Below the pieces are notes generated by a model. That model worked only from the letters and a program-made list of their open reading frames with translations, was not told where the DNA came from and did no database searches. From assembly GCF_014194975.1 (NCBI RefSeq), contig NZ_JACIAY010000001.1, positions 310,001 through 374,000 of the forward strand: a DNA stretch of 64,000 bases. The letters are read 5' to 3'. Position numbers and translations under genes: made by a program. Position 1 is the stretch's first letter. Each line of letters starts with the position of its first letter. The DNA comes from Sphingomonas sp. BK580 (GTDB lineage Bacteria; Pseudomonadota; Alphaproteobacteria; Sphingomonadales; Sphingomonadaceae). Of this stretch, positions 8,293-16,405 are shown in pieces.

Positions 8293-9596
8293 GCGGCGTC
8301 GCCGCGCGCGAGCGTGGCGCCGCGCGCGCGCCGCTCCGACAGCCAGATGCCGCCGAAGACGAACAGCAGCACCACCGGGAACAGCGCCAGCTTGGCGAAC
8401 GACTGCGACGCCGCCGCATCCTCGACCTGGCGCAGCGCCGCGCCGGTCAGCTGCTTGAACGCCTCGGGCCCGCCGGCGAGCGCCACCTTGGCCTCGTCGA
8501 ACATGCCACCCAGCAGCGGCAGCACGAAGAAGCTGGCGAGCGCGCCGGCCGAGCCGACCAGCCCGATCGCCCAGGCGCCACCGCGCGGGTAGCGCTCGGC
8601 GACCGACGCCAGCATCGTCGGCCACATCGCGCAGACACCCAGGCCCCACACGGTCGAGGCGAGGATCGCCGCGACCGGCGACTGCGCCAGCGACAGCAGG
8701 AACAGGCCGATGCCCGCGAGCAGGCTCGAGATCCACAGCAAACCCGGGTTGGACAGGCGGTTCGCCAGCCGACCGGCGAAGTGGCGGAACACGAACATCA
8801 GCGCGCTGACATAGACCAGCAGCAGGATGCCGCGCATGCCGACGCGGTTGGTGAGCGCGACGTCGAGCCACTGGCCGGGCGCGAGCTCCGAGGAGGCGGT
8901 GAGGAACATCGCGCCGAACCACACGAAGAAGCTGGGGCGGCGGAACACCTCGCCGATCATCTCGCCGAAGCCGGCGCCCTCGACCTCGGCCGGCGGCGCC
9001 GGGAAGGTGGTGGTGGCGGCGATCACGACCACGCCGACCGCGGGGATCAGCACCGAGCCCATGATCGCCTGCCACGGCAGTACGTCGGCGAGGAACACCC
9101 CGGCCAGGCCACCGATGATCAGCCCGCCCGGATACCAGGCGTGGAGCACGTTGAGCCGGTGCGTCGTCTCGTCCGGGTAGAGCCGCGCGGTGAGCGGGTT
9201 GATCGAGGCCTCGGCGAGGCCCCAGCCGATCCCGCTCAGCAGCATGCCGAACCAGACGAGATTGTAGACCGCCATGCCGGTGGCGAGATGCCCCGCGCCG
9301 ACGATCAGCCCGGTGCCGATCAGGAAGCAGACGCCGCAGCCGATCAGCACGCGCTTGGCACCGATCTTGTCGAGCAGGGCGCTGACGACGAAGACCGTGA
9401 TGGCGAAGCCGAGGAAGGCGGAACCCAGCGCCGCCCCGATCAGTTCACCCGCCTGAACCGGCGCGATGGGATCGATCCACTCCGCCTTGAGGCTGCTCGC
9501 GACCGCGGCGCGCAACGAGGCGCTGATCGCGGCGGTGGCCAGTGCCAGCACGCCGAGCCAGAATAATCGGCTGCGGTTCACTCCTGCCTGCTCCAC
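8289..9596 (-). CDS. MFS sugar transporter
   Basis: The 435-residue protein has about 12 hydrophobic segments and a loop between TM2 and TM3 of MFS character (LLDKIGAKRVLIGCG). A charged central loop (TTTFPAPPAEVEGAG) divides two six-helix halves. It belongs to the major facilitator superfamily and should import a sugar or keto-sugar by proton symport. It sits between the cytosolic TIM barrel (47-base gap) and the exported TIM barrel (4-base overlap). Placement suggests it takes up the product of periplasmic oxidation. Substrate is inferred from context only. Confidence 0.85.
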   Translation of the reverse strand: MEQAGVNRSRLFWLGVLALATAAISASLRAAVASSLKAEWIDPIAPVQAGELIGAALGSAFLGFAITVFVVSALLDKIGAKRVLIGCGVCFLIGTGLIVGAGHLATGMAVYNLVWFGMLLSGIGWGLAEASINPLTARLYPDETTHRLNVLHAWYPGGLIIGGLAGVFLADVLPWQAIMGSVLIPAVGVVVIAATTTFPAPPAEVEGAGFGEMIGEVFRRPSFFVWFGAMFLTASSELAPGQWLDVALTNRVGMRGILLLVYVSALMFVFRHFAGRLANRLSNPGLLWISSLLAGIGLFLLSLAQSPVAAILASTVWGLGVCAMWPTMLASVAERYPRGGAWAIGLVGSAGALASFFVLPLLGGMFDEAKVALAGGPEAFKQLTGAALRQVEDAAASQSFAKLALFPVVLLFVFGGIWLSERRARGATLARGDAA

Positions 9597-9643
9597 TCGG
9601 TCCTCTCCCTTTTCTCTGTGTCGTTATCGTAGCCGGTACGGGA

Positions 9644-10702
9644 TCAGCCGAGGCCGAGCAGGCGGCGATTGGCGCTGGGATCGCTGCCGCCGGCGAAATC
9701 GTCGAAGGCATGTTCCGGGCGCCGGATCATGTGCGCGGCGATGAAGGGTGCGCCCTCGCGCGCGCCGTCCTGCGGGTGCTTGAGCGCGCATTCCCACTCC
9801 AGCACCGCCCAGCCCGAATAGTCGTACTGGGTGAGCTTCGAGAAGATCCCGCCGAAATCCACCTGCCCATCGCCGAGCGAGCGGAAACGGCCGGGCCGAT
9901 CGACCCAGTCCGAATAGCTGCCGTACACGCCCGCACGCCCGGTCGGGTTGAGCTCCGCGTCCTTGACGTGGAACATCTTGATGCGCTCGTGATAGATGTC
10001 GATGAACTGGAGATAGTCCATCGCCTGCAGCACCATATGGCTGGGATCGTAGAGGATGTTGGCGCGCTGGTGGCCGCCGACCTGGTCGAGGAAGCGCTCG
10101 AAGGTGACGCCGTCGTGCAGGTCCTCGCCGGGGTGCAGCTCGAAGCAGAGGTCGATGCCCTCCTCCTCGAACGCGTCGAGGATCGGGGTCCAGCGCCGGC
10201 CCAGCTCGGCGAACGCCTCCTCGACCAGCCCCGCGGGGCGCTGCGGCCAGGGATAGACGAAGCCCCAGACGAACGCGCCCGAGAAGGTGGCGTGCGCGCT
10301 CAGCCCGAGGCGACGGCTCGCCTTGGCGGCGAGGCGTAGGCGCTCGACGGCCCATCGCTGCCGCTCGACCGGCTTGCCGCGCAGCTCGGGCGGGGCGAAG
10401 CCGTCGAACAGCTCGTCATAGGCGGGATGCACCGCGACGAGCTGGCCCTGGAGGTGGGTGGAAAGCTCGGTGATCTCCACCCCCGCCTCGCGGCAGCGGC
10501 CGATCAGCTCGTCGGCATAGGTCTGGCTCTCGGCGGCGCGCTCCAGGTCGATGCAGCGCGCGTCCCAGGTCGGGATCTGCACACCGGCATAGCCCGCGTC
10601 CGCCATCCAGCGCACGGCGCTGTCGAGCGTGTCGAAGGGCGCTTCGCCCATGAACTGGGCGAGGAAGACCCCCGGCCCGCGCATCGCCGACGCGCCGCTC
10701 AC
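9644..10702 (-). CDS. Cytosolic sugar phosphate isomerase/epimerase-family TIM barrel
   Basis: The 352-residue protein has no signal peptide, in contrast to its two paralogues in the operon. TIM-barrel metal-site motifs are visible: LSTHLQGQ, CFELHPGEDLHDG, ILYDPSHM, MFHVKDAE and AVLEWEC. The GTG start at 10702 overlaps the cytochrome c stop by 4 bases; an internal ATG at 10684 (MRGPGVF) is possible. Members of this family isomerise, epimerise or open sugars with a divalent metal. Together with the divergent Gfo/Idh/MocA oxidoreductase it would handle the imported keto-sugar in the cytosol. The exact reaction is not readable from the sequence. Confidence 0.87.
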   Translation of the reverse strand: MSGASAMRGPGVFLAQFMGEAPFDTLDSAVRWMADAGYAGVQIPTWDARCIDLERAAESQTYADELIGRCREAGVEITELSTHLQGQLVAVHPAYDELFDGFAPPELRGKPVERQRWAVERLRLAAKASRRLGLSAHATFSGAFVWGFVYPWPQRPAGLVEEAFAELGRRWTPILDAFEEEGIDLCFELHPGEDLHDGVTFERFLDQVGGHQRANILYDPSHMVLQAMDYLQFIDIYHERIKMFHVKDAELNPTGRAGVYGSYSDWVDRPGRFRSLGDGQVDFGGIFSKLTQYDYSGWAVLEWECALKHPQDGAREGAPFIAAHMIRRPEHAFDDFAGGSDPSANRRLLGLG

Positions 10703-11076
10703 TTGAGCGTCTTGAGATAGGCGATGACGGCGGCGCGCTTCGTCGGGTCGGCCATGCCGATCGGCATGCGCGTGCCCGGCACCTTCTTGCTCGGCCCCGC
10801 GATGAACTCGCTCAGCGACTTCTCGTCCCAGGTCAGCTTGGACGCCTTGAGCGCGGCCGAATAGTTGAAGCCGGGGGCGGTGCCGGCAGGACGGCCGACG
10901 ACGCCGTAGAGGTTCGGCCCGATGCGATTGGGGCCACCCTTCTCGACCGTGTGACAGGCCTTGCAGGCGGCGAAGGCCGGCGGCGTGGCGGCCTGCGCCG
11001 CGAGCGGGGCGGGCATCAGGGCGATCGCCGCGGCGGCGACGACCGGAAGAGCGGCTAGTCCGGCGATCAGCTTCAT
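10699..11076 (-). CDS. Periplasmic c-type cytochrome, first gene of the sugar-oxidation operon
   Basis: The 125-residue protein has a signal peptide (residues 1-24, ending LAAQA) and a class I cytochrome c domain: heme motif CKACH, a GPNLYGVVGR segment and an axial-ligand region TRMPIGM, ending in AVIAYLKTLK. The ATG at 11076 was preferred over the upstream ATG at 11124 because a GGAGAG ribosome-binding site lies just before it and the signal peptide begins there. The upstream start would also put the operator palindrome inside the gene. It should accept electrons from the GMC dehydrogenase and pass them to the respiratory chain. Confidence 0.92.
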   Translation of the reverse strand: MKLIAGLAALPVVAAAAIALMPAPLAAQAATPPAFAACKACHTVEKGGPNRIGPNLYGVVGRPAGTAPGFNYSAALKASKLTWDEKSLSEFIAGPSKKVPGTRMPIGMADPTKRAAVIAYLKTLK

Positions 11077-11107
11077 CGCGACTCTCTCCAATTGGTTGTT
11101 TGGCGCA

Positions 11108-11123
11108 TGTTTAGCGCTAAACA
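11108..11123. promoter_or_regulatory. Perfect 16-bp palindrome TGTTTAGCGCTAAACA, LacI-type operator
   Basis: The site is a perfect palindrome centred on a CG step (GCGC), the usual form of LacI/GalR operators. It lies between the divergent cytochrome c gene (32 bases upstream of its ATG) and the Gfo/Idh/MocA gene (66 bases upstream of its ATG). One repressor bound here could control both directions. The LacI protein at 3107-4135 is the obvious candidate. Binding is inferred. Confidence 0.7.
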
Positions 11124-11188
11124 AGCGGGGATCAACCCGCTCGGTGACGCTGCGTCACCGTGGGACAATGCGACGGGAGAGATGAACG

Positions 11189-12328
11189 ATGGCGCAACGA
11201 CAACCACTTCGGCTCGCGATGCTGGGCGGCGGCGAGGGCGCCTTCATCGGCGCGGTCCACCGCATGGCGGCGGGCGTCGACGGCGACTGGCGGCTGGTCG
11301 CGGGCGCGTTCAGCAGCGACGCCGCGCGCAACACGCGCAGCGGCGAGTCGCTCGGACTCGACCCGGCACGGGTCTATGCCACGTTCGAGGAGCTGCTCGC
11401 CGCCGAGCGCGCCCTTCCCGAGAACGAGCGAGTCGAGGCAGTGGCGATCGTGACGCCGAACCATCTCCACGCGCCGATGTCGATCGCCGCGCTCGACGCG
11501 GGCTTCCACGTCATCTGCGAGAAGCCGATGTCGCTCAACCTGGAGGAGGCTGAGGCGATCGCGGCGGCGGTGGAGCGCAGCGGGCGCCACTACGCGCTCG
11601 CCTTCACCTACAGCGGCTACCCGCTGATCGAGGAGGCGCGCGCGCGCGTCGAGCGTGGCGACTTCGGCACGATCCGGCTGGTGCAGGTGGAATATTCGCA
11701 GGGCTGGCTGGCGCGCGCGATCGATCGCGACGGCAACAAGCAGGCCGAGTGGCGCACTGATCCGGCGCGCGCCGGCCTGGGCGGCTGCCTCGGCGACATC
11801 GGCACCCACGCCTTCCAGCTCGCCGAGCATGTCTCCGGGTTGAAGGTCGAGGCGCTCTGCGCCGAGCTGACCACCCACGTGCCCGGCCGCCGGCTCGACG
11901 ACGACGTCAGCGTGCTGCTGCGCTTCGCGGGCGGCGCGCGCGGCGTGCTCAAGGCCAGCCAGGTCGCGGCCGGCGACGAGAACGGGCTGCGGCTGCGCGT
12001 CCACGGCGAGCTCGGCGGGCTCGACTGGGCACAGATGGAGCCCAACACGCTGACGCTCCGCTGGCTGGACCAGCCGGTCCAGGTGCTGCGCACCGGCGGT
12101 CCGGGGCTGAGCGACGGCGCCGCCGCGCGGACGCGCACGCCGGCGGGTCACCCGGAAGGCTATATCGAGGCGTTCGCCAACATCTACCGCGGTTTCGCGG
12201 GCGCGATCCGCGGGGCGGCGCCGGCGATGTGGTATCCCGGCGTGGACGACGGCGTGCGCACCATGGCCTTCGTCGAGGCGGTGGTCGGCAACGCCCAGTC
12301 CGACGTGAAATGGAGCGCGCTGGGCTAG
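11189..12328 (+). CDS. Gfo/Idh/MocA-family NAD(P)-dependent sugar oxidoreductase
   Basis: The 379-residue cytosolic protein has an N-terminal Rossmann fold (LRLAMLGGGEGAFIGAVHR), the VAIVTPNHLHAPM strand-loop, and the family hallmark EKP (HVICEKPMSLNLEEA), whose lysine is catalytic. The C-terminal half is the alpha/beta substrate domain with GGCLGDIGTHAFQLAE, carrying the usual Asp and His. Members reduce or oxidise ring hydroxyls of sugars and inositols, and several act on 3-keto-glucosides. The gene is divergent from the oxidation operon and shares its operator, so it probably reduces or processes the imported keto-sugar. Confidence 0.93.
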   Translation: MAQRQPLRLAMLGGGEGAFIGAVHRMAAGVDGDWRLVAGAFSSDAARNTRSGESLGLDPARVYATFEELLAAERALPENERVEAVAIVTPNHLHAPMSIAALDAGFHVICEKPMSLNLEEAEAIAAAVERSGRHYALAFTYSGYPLIEEARARVERGDFGTIRLVQVEYSQGWLARAIDRDGNKQAEWRTDPARAGLGGCLGDIGTHAFQLAEHVSGLKVEALCAELTTHVPGRRLDDDVSVLLRFAGGARGVLKASQVAAGDENGLRLRVHGELGGLDWAQMEPNTLTLRWLDQPVQVLRTGGPGLSDGAAARTRTPAGHPEGYIEAFANIYRGFAGAIRGAAPAMWYPGVDDGVRTMAFVEAVVGNAQSDVKWSALG

Positions 12329-12338
12329 GTCGATCCGA

Positions 12339-12368
12339 ACCGTGCTCCTGCCCACGCCGGAGCACGGT
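12339..12368. terminator. Hairpin after the Gfo/Idh/MocA gene
   Basis: A perfect 10-bp stem (ACCGTGCTCC at 12339-12348 with its complement at 12359-12368) closes a 10-base loop, beginning 11 bases past the stop codon. The gene converges with the cytochrome gene that ends at 12471, so it may serve both strands. No run of T follows. Confidence 0.5.
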
Positions 12369-12470
12369 CGGTCTGTCCGTATCATCGCCTAGGGCGGCAG
12401 AGCGACGCGGCGCGATCTCGCCCGCCGAACTCGCCGTCAGGGGCGACTTGTCAGCCTTGCGCCGGCCGCC

Positions 12471-13175
12471 TCAGGGCTTGGCCGGCGGCTCCGCGCCGAG
12501 CGACTTGTTCTCTTTGGCCGCCGGGTCGACCGAGGGCGCACCGGAGGCCGGGGTGCCGGTGTTCGACAGGTCGGCGGTGTCGCCCTTGGCGCTCTCCGTG
12601 ACGTTGGCGACCGCCTGGTCCGTGCTCGCCGGCGCCGCCCCCGCCGCCGGCGCGGCCGGCAGCGGCAGGTTGGAGCCCTGCTGGTTGAGATAGGCGATCA
12701 CGTTGGCGCGGTCCTGCGGGTTGCCCAGGCCGGCGAAGGTCATCTTGGTGCCGTTGGCGAATTTGCGCGGGCTGGTCAGCCACGCGTTCATTTTCTCGAA
12801 GTCCCAGGTGCCGCCAACCGACTTGAGCGCGTCCGAGAAGGCGAAGCCCGCCTTGCCCTGCGCCACCCCCTCGCCGAGCGTCGCGTACAGGTTCGGCCCG
12901 ATGCCGTTGGCGCCACCCTGGTTGATCGTGTGGCACGCGGCGCACTTCTTGAAGACCTCGGCGCCCTTGGCCGGATCGGCGCTGGCGAGCAGCGACGCGA
13001 TCGGCACCTCCGCCGCGGCGCCGCCGCCGCCGGCCTCCTCGACGCCCTCGATCGCGTAGCCCATCTTCTCGGGGCGTTCGCCGTGGAAGACCTGGCTGCC
13101 GACGATCGACAGCCCCAGCGCGACTCCGGCACCCGCCAAGACCCAGCCGAAAATCGTGTTGCTACGATCGTCCAT
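12471..13175 (-). CDS. Membrane-anchored cytochrome c, CycM-like, with Ala/Pro-rich tail
   Basis: The 234-residue protein begins MDDRSNTIFGWVLAGAGV, an uncleaved N-terminal helix typical of alphaproteobacterial membrane-bound cytochrome c-552 (CycM). The heme domain follows with CAACH, a GIGPNLYATLGEG segment and a KMTFAGL axial methionine region, ending ANVIAYLNQQ. CycM cytochromes carry electrons from the bc1 complex to a terminal oxidase. About 80 residues rich in Ala, Pro and Gly follow the heme domain; I know no function for that tail. The ATG at 13175 was preferred over 13226 because the anchor sequence starts there. It is divergent from pheA. Confidence 0.9.
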   Translation of the reverse strand: MDDRSNTIFGWVLAGAGVALGLSIVGSQVFHGERPEKMGYAIEGVEEAGGGGAAAEVPIASLLASADPAKGAEVFKKCAACHTINQGGANGIGPNLYATLGEGVAQGKAGFAFSDALKSVGGTWDFEKMNAWLTSPRKFANGTKMTFAGLGNPQDRANVIAYLNQQGSNLPLPAAPAAGAAPASTDQAVANVTESAKGDTADLSNTGTPASGAPSVDPAAKENKSLGAEPPAKP

Positions 13176-13280
13176 GTCGCCCGTGTGCCCCTCTCTAATT
13201 AGGTCGATCCATAGAAAAGCCGCCACGGCACCGCAAGCGCTTGAGCGGCGCGCCGCGCTCTTCTACGCGCCGAAGCCGAG

Positions 13281-14171
13281 ATGGACAGCTACGCCGCCCC
13301 CGCTTTGCCGATCGTCGAACGCCTGACCGAGGCCGCCGCGCGCGCGCCCGAGAGCGCCGTCGCCTTCCAGGGCGCGCCCGGCGCCAACAGCCATGTCGCG
13401 GTGGGCGAGGCCTTCCCGGAGGCGCTGCCCCTGCCCTGTTTCAGCTTCGACGACGCGCTCGACGCGGTGAAACAGGGCCGCGCGGCGCGCGCGCTGATCC
13501 CGATCGAGAACTCGCTCCACGGGCGGGTCGCCGACATCCACTTCCTGCTGCCCGAGTCCGGCCTGGTGATCATCGGCGAGCATTTCCTGCCGATCCGCCA
13601 CGCGCTGATCGGCCTCGGCCCGCGCGCGGCGGTGACCAGCGCGATGAGCCATCCCCAGGCGCTCGGCCAGTGCCGCCACTGGCTCAAGGCGCACGGGATC
13701 GCGCCGGTGAGCTATCCCGACACCGCGGGCGCCGCCGCGGTGGTGGCCGAGCTGGGCGATCCCAGCGTCGCCGCGCTCGCCCCGCCTGGCGCGGCGGCGA
13801 TCTACGGACTCGAGCTGCTCGCCACCGACATCGCCGACGCCGATCACAATATGACCCGCTTCGTCACGCTCGCGCGCGACGGGGTGCCGGTCGACGGCGA
13901 GGGGCCGTGGATGACCACCTTCATCTTCGCGGTGAAGAACGTGCCGGCCGCGCTGTACAAGGCGATGGGCGGCTTCGCCACCAACGGCGTCAACATGACC
14001 AAGCTGGAGAGCTACCAGCGCGGCGGCAGCTTCGCGGCGACCGAATTCTACGCCGACGTCGAGGGCCGCCCCGGCGATCCCGGCTTCGACCGCGCGATGG
14101 CCGAGCTAGGCTTCCACGCCAAGCACCTGCGCGTGCTCGGTTCCTACCGCCAGGCGCGCAAACGCGGCTGA
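13281..14171 (+). CDS. pheA: Prephenate dehydratase
   Basis: This 296-residue enzyme converts prephenate to phenylpyruvate for phenylalanine synthesis. The N-terminal two-thirds is the dehydratase domain (AFQGAPGANSHVAV, ALIPIENSLHGRV, and the family's TRF motif in DHNMTRFVTL). A C-terminal ACT domain starts near residue 212 (TTFIFAVKNVPAAL) and carries an ESYQ segment equivalent to the ESRP phenylalanine-sensing motif. There is no chorismate mutase domain, so it is the monofunctional type. Feedback inhibition by phenylalanine is expected from the ACT domain. Confidence 0.95.
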   Translation: MDSYAAPALPIVERLTEAAARAPESAVAFQGAPGANSHVAVGEAFPEALPLPCFSFDDALDAVKQGRAARALIPIENSLHGRVADIHFLLPESGLVIIGEHFLPIRHALIGLGPRAAVTSAMSHPQALGQCRHWLKAHGIAPVSYPDTAGAAAVVAELGDPSVAALAPPGAAAIYGLELLATDIADADHNMTRFVTLARDGVPVDGEGPWMTTFIFAVKNVPAALYKAMGGFATNGVNMTKLESYQRGGSFAATEFYADVEGRPGDPGFDRAMAELGFHAKHLRVLGSYRQARKRG

Positions 14172-14241
14172 CCGCCCCTTGCGCGCGCCGCACCCGCTCC
14201 TATCGTTCAGCGCAATGACCATGGGTGGGGACGGACGCGTG

Positions 14242-16356
14242 ATGAAGACCTTACTGCTGGCCGGCGCCGTGCTCACCGCCGTCGCGGGCGCGTCCGCCTG
14301 GGCGCAGGCCGCCCCGCAGCCGCCGCGCGCGGCGAAGAAGCCGCACCAGGTCACCTCGCCCAACGGCACGCGCGAGGACGATTACTACTGGCTGCGCGAC
14401 GATACCCGCGAGGATCCCGAGATGCTGGCCTATCTCGCCGCGGAGAACGCTTATGCGGACGCGACGCTGGCGTCGCTCAAGCCGTTGCAGGACAAGCTGT
14501 ACGCCGAGACGGTCAGCCACATCAAACAGGACGACAGCAGCGTTCCCTATCGCGAGCGCGGCTATTATTATCAGACCCGCTACACGCCGGGCGCCGACTA
14601 TCCGATCGTCGAACGCCGAAAGGGCGCGCCCGACGCCACCGCAGAGATACTGTTCGACCAGCCCGCGATGGCGAGGGGCCATAATTTCTTCGCGCTGAGC
14701 GACTGGTCCGTGAGCCAGGACAATCGGCGGGTGGCCTACGCCGAGGACACCGTCGGCCGACGCCAATATGTGCTCAAGGTCAAGGACCTGGTTACCGGGC
14801 AGCTGCTGCCGGACACGATCACCAACGTCGAGCCCAACCTCGTCTGGGCCGACGACAACCGCACGCTCTTCTACATCGCCAAGGATCCGGTGACGCTGCG
14901 CGGCTATCGCGTGATGGCGCACGTACTCGGCACGCCGGTCAGCGCCGACCGCCTCGTGTACGAGGAGAAGGATGACACCTTCCAGATGGGGATCAGCCGC
15001 ACCAGCGACGATCGCTTCATCTGCATCGGCGTGTCCGCCACGGTGAGCGACGAGCAGCGTTGTGCTCCCGCCGCGGCGCCGACCAACTTCGCGCTGGTGG
15101 CGCCGCGCGCGCGCGAGTTCCGCTACGGCGCGGACCACATGGGTGACCGCTGGATCATCCGCACCAACCGCGGCGCACGCAACTACAAGCTCGTCACCGT
15201 CGCCGACCCTGCGCTCGCCCGCGGCGTCACCGCCTGGCGCGACCTGACACCGGCGAGCGACAGCGTCTTCATCGAGGACTTCAAACCGTTCCGCGGCTTC
15301 ATCGCGCTGGACCAGCGCGAGGGCGGCAACCGCATGATCCGGCTGCTGGCCGACGGCCGCTCGGCGCCGGTCAAAGCCGACGAGCCGGCCTATCAGATGG
15401 AGCTGGCGGTCAACGCCGAGCCCGATACCGACTGGGTGCGCTACACCTACGCCTCGCTGGTGACGCCGACGACCACCTATGAGGTCAACGCGACGACCGG
15501 CGAGCGCCGCGTGCTCAAGGTCTCGCCGGTGCCCGGCTACGACCCGTCGAACTACGTCACCGAGCGGGTCTGGGCCACCGCGCGCGACAGCACCAAGGTC
15601 CCGGTCTCGGTGGTGTACCGCAAGGGCGTCAAGCGCGACGGCACCGCGCCGCTCTTCCAATATGCCTATGGCAGCTACGGCGTGTCGATGGATCCGGCGG
15701 TCGATCCGGCGCGCATCGCGATGCTCGACCGCGGCGTGGTATACGCGCTGGCGCACATCCGCGGTGGCCAGGAGATGGGGCGCGGCTGGTATGATGACGG
15801 CCATTTGCTGCACAAAAAGAACAGCTTCACCGACTTCATCGACGTGACGCGCTATCTGGTGGCGCAGAAATATGCCGCCCCGGGCCGGGTGGCGGCGATG
15901 GGCGGTAGCGCCGGCGGGCTGCTGATGGGCGCGGTCGCGAACATGGCGCCGCAGGACTATGCGCTGATCGTCGCGCAGGTGCCGTTCGTCGACGTGGTGA
16001 CGACGATGCTCGACGCCTCGATCCCGCTGACCACCTTCGAGTACGACGAATGGGGCAACCCGGCGCAGAAGCCCTATTACGATTACATGCTGAGCTACTC
16101 GCCCTACGACAATGTCGCGGCCAAGGCGTATCCGGCGATGTACGTCAGCACCGGCCTGTGGGACAGCCAGGTGCAATATTATGAGCCGACCAAATGGGTC
16201 GCGCGATTGCGCGAGCTGAAGACCGGCGACGCGCCACTGGTCTACCGCGTCAACATGGAGGCCGGCCACGGCGGCAAGTCGGGACGCTTCGAGCGTTATC
16301 GCCAGGGCGCGGAGTGGCAGGCTTTCGCGCTGCAGCGGCTGAAGGTGGCGGAGTAA
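14242..16356 (+). CDS. Oligopeptidase B-like S9 prolyl oligopeptidase-family peptidase, exported
   Basis: The 704-residue serine peptidase has a seven-bladed beta-propeller (residues roughly 100-430) and a C-terminal alpha/beta-hydrolase domain. The catalytic triad is Ser556 (GGSAGGLLMG), Asp641 (GLWDSQV) and His676 (EAGHGGKSG). The GGSAGG form and the GNPAQKPYYDYMLSYSPYDN segment, about residues 605-624, fit oligopeptidase B, which cleaves short peptides after Arg or Lys. Unlike the cytosolic enterobacterial enzyme, this one starts with a signal peptide (MKTLLLAGAVLTAVAGASAWAQ, about residues 1-22) and is probably periplasmic. The ATG at 14242 was preferred over 14215 because the signal peptide starts there. 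Confidence 0.9.
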   Translation: MKTLLLAGAVLTAVAGASAWAQAAPQPPRAAKKPHQVTSPNGTREDDYYWLRDDTREDPEMLAYLAAENAYADATLASLKPLQDKLYAETVSHIKQDDSSVPYRERGYYYQTRYTPGADYPIVERRKGAPDATAEILFDQPAMARGHNFFALSDWSVSQDNRRVAYAEDTVGRRQYVLKVKDLVTGQLLPDTITNVEPNLVWADDNRTLFYIAKDPVTLRGYRVMAHVLGTPVSADRLVYEEKDDTFQMGISRTSDDRFICIGVSATVSDEQRCAPAAAPTNFALVAPRAREFRYGADHMGDRWIIRTNRGARNYKLVTVADPALARGVTAWRDLTPASDSVFIEDFKPFRGFIALDQREGGNRMIRLLADGRSAPVKADEPAYQMELAVNAEPDTDWVRYTYASLVTPTTTYEVNATTGERRVLKVSPVPGYDPSNYVTERVWATARDSTKVPVSVVYRKGVKRDGTAPLFQYAYGSYGVSMDPAVDPARIAMLDRGVVYALAHIRGGQEMGRGWYDDGHLLHKKNSFTDFIDVTRYLVAQKYAAPGRVAAMGGSAGGLLMGAVANMAPQDYALIVAQVPFVDVVTTMLDASIPLTTFEYDEWGNPAQKPYYDYMLSYSPYDNVAAKAYPAMYVSTGLWDSQVQYYEPTKWVARLRELKTGDAPLVYRVNMEAGHGGKSGRFERYRQGAEWQAFALQRLKVAE

Positions 16357-16405
16357 GGTCGGGGCGGCGCCCCTGCCTTGTCGGAGCGGTCCCGCCTGGT
16401 TTTTT

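Noticed and set aside
7363-9075. A 570-residue fusion of transporter and TIM barrel
   Set aside because: The upstream part is the out-of-frame shadow of the MFS gene; a GTG at 8292 with a Tat signal gives the real start.
9597-9643. Internal promoter or operator between MFS and TIM-barrel genes
   Set aside because: The 47-base gap has no dyad similar to the 11108 palindrome and no clear promoter pattern.
12930-13202. Plus-strand frame opposite the CycM-like gene
   Set aside because: No start signal or recognisable domain; opposite strand encodes a heme motif.
14251-16269. 672-codon minus-strand frame over the oligopeptidase gene
   Set aside because: His/Arg/Val-rich shadow; the plus strand has a complete catalytic triad.
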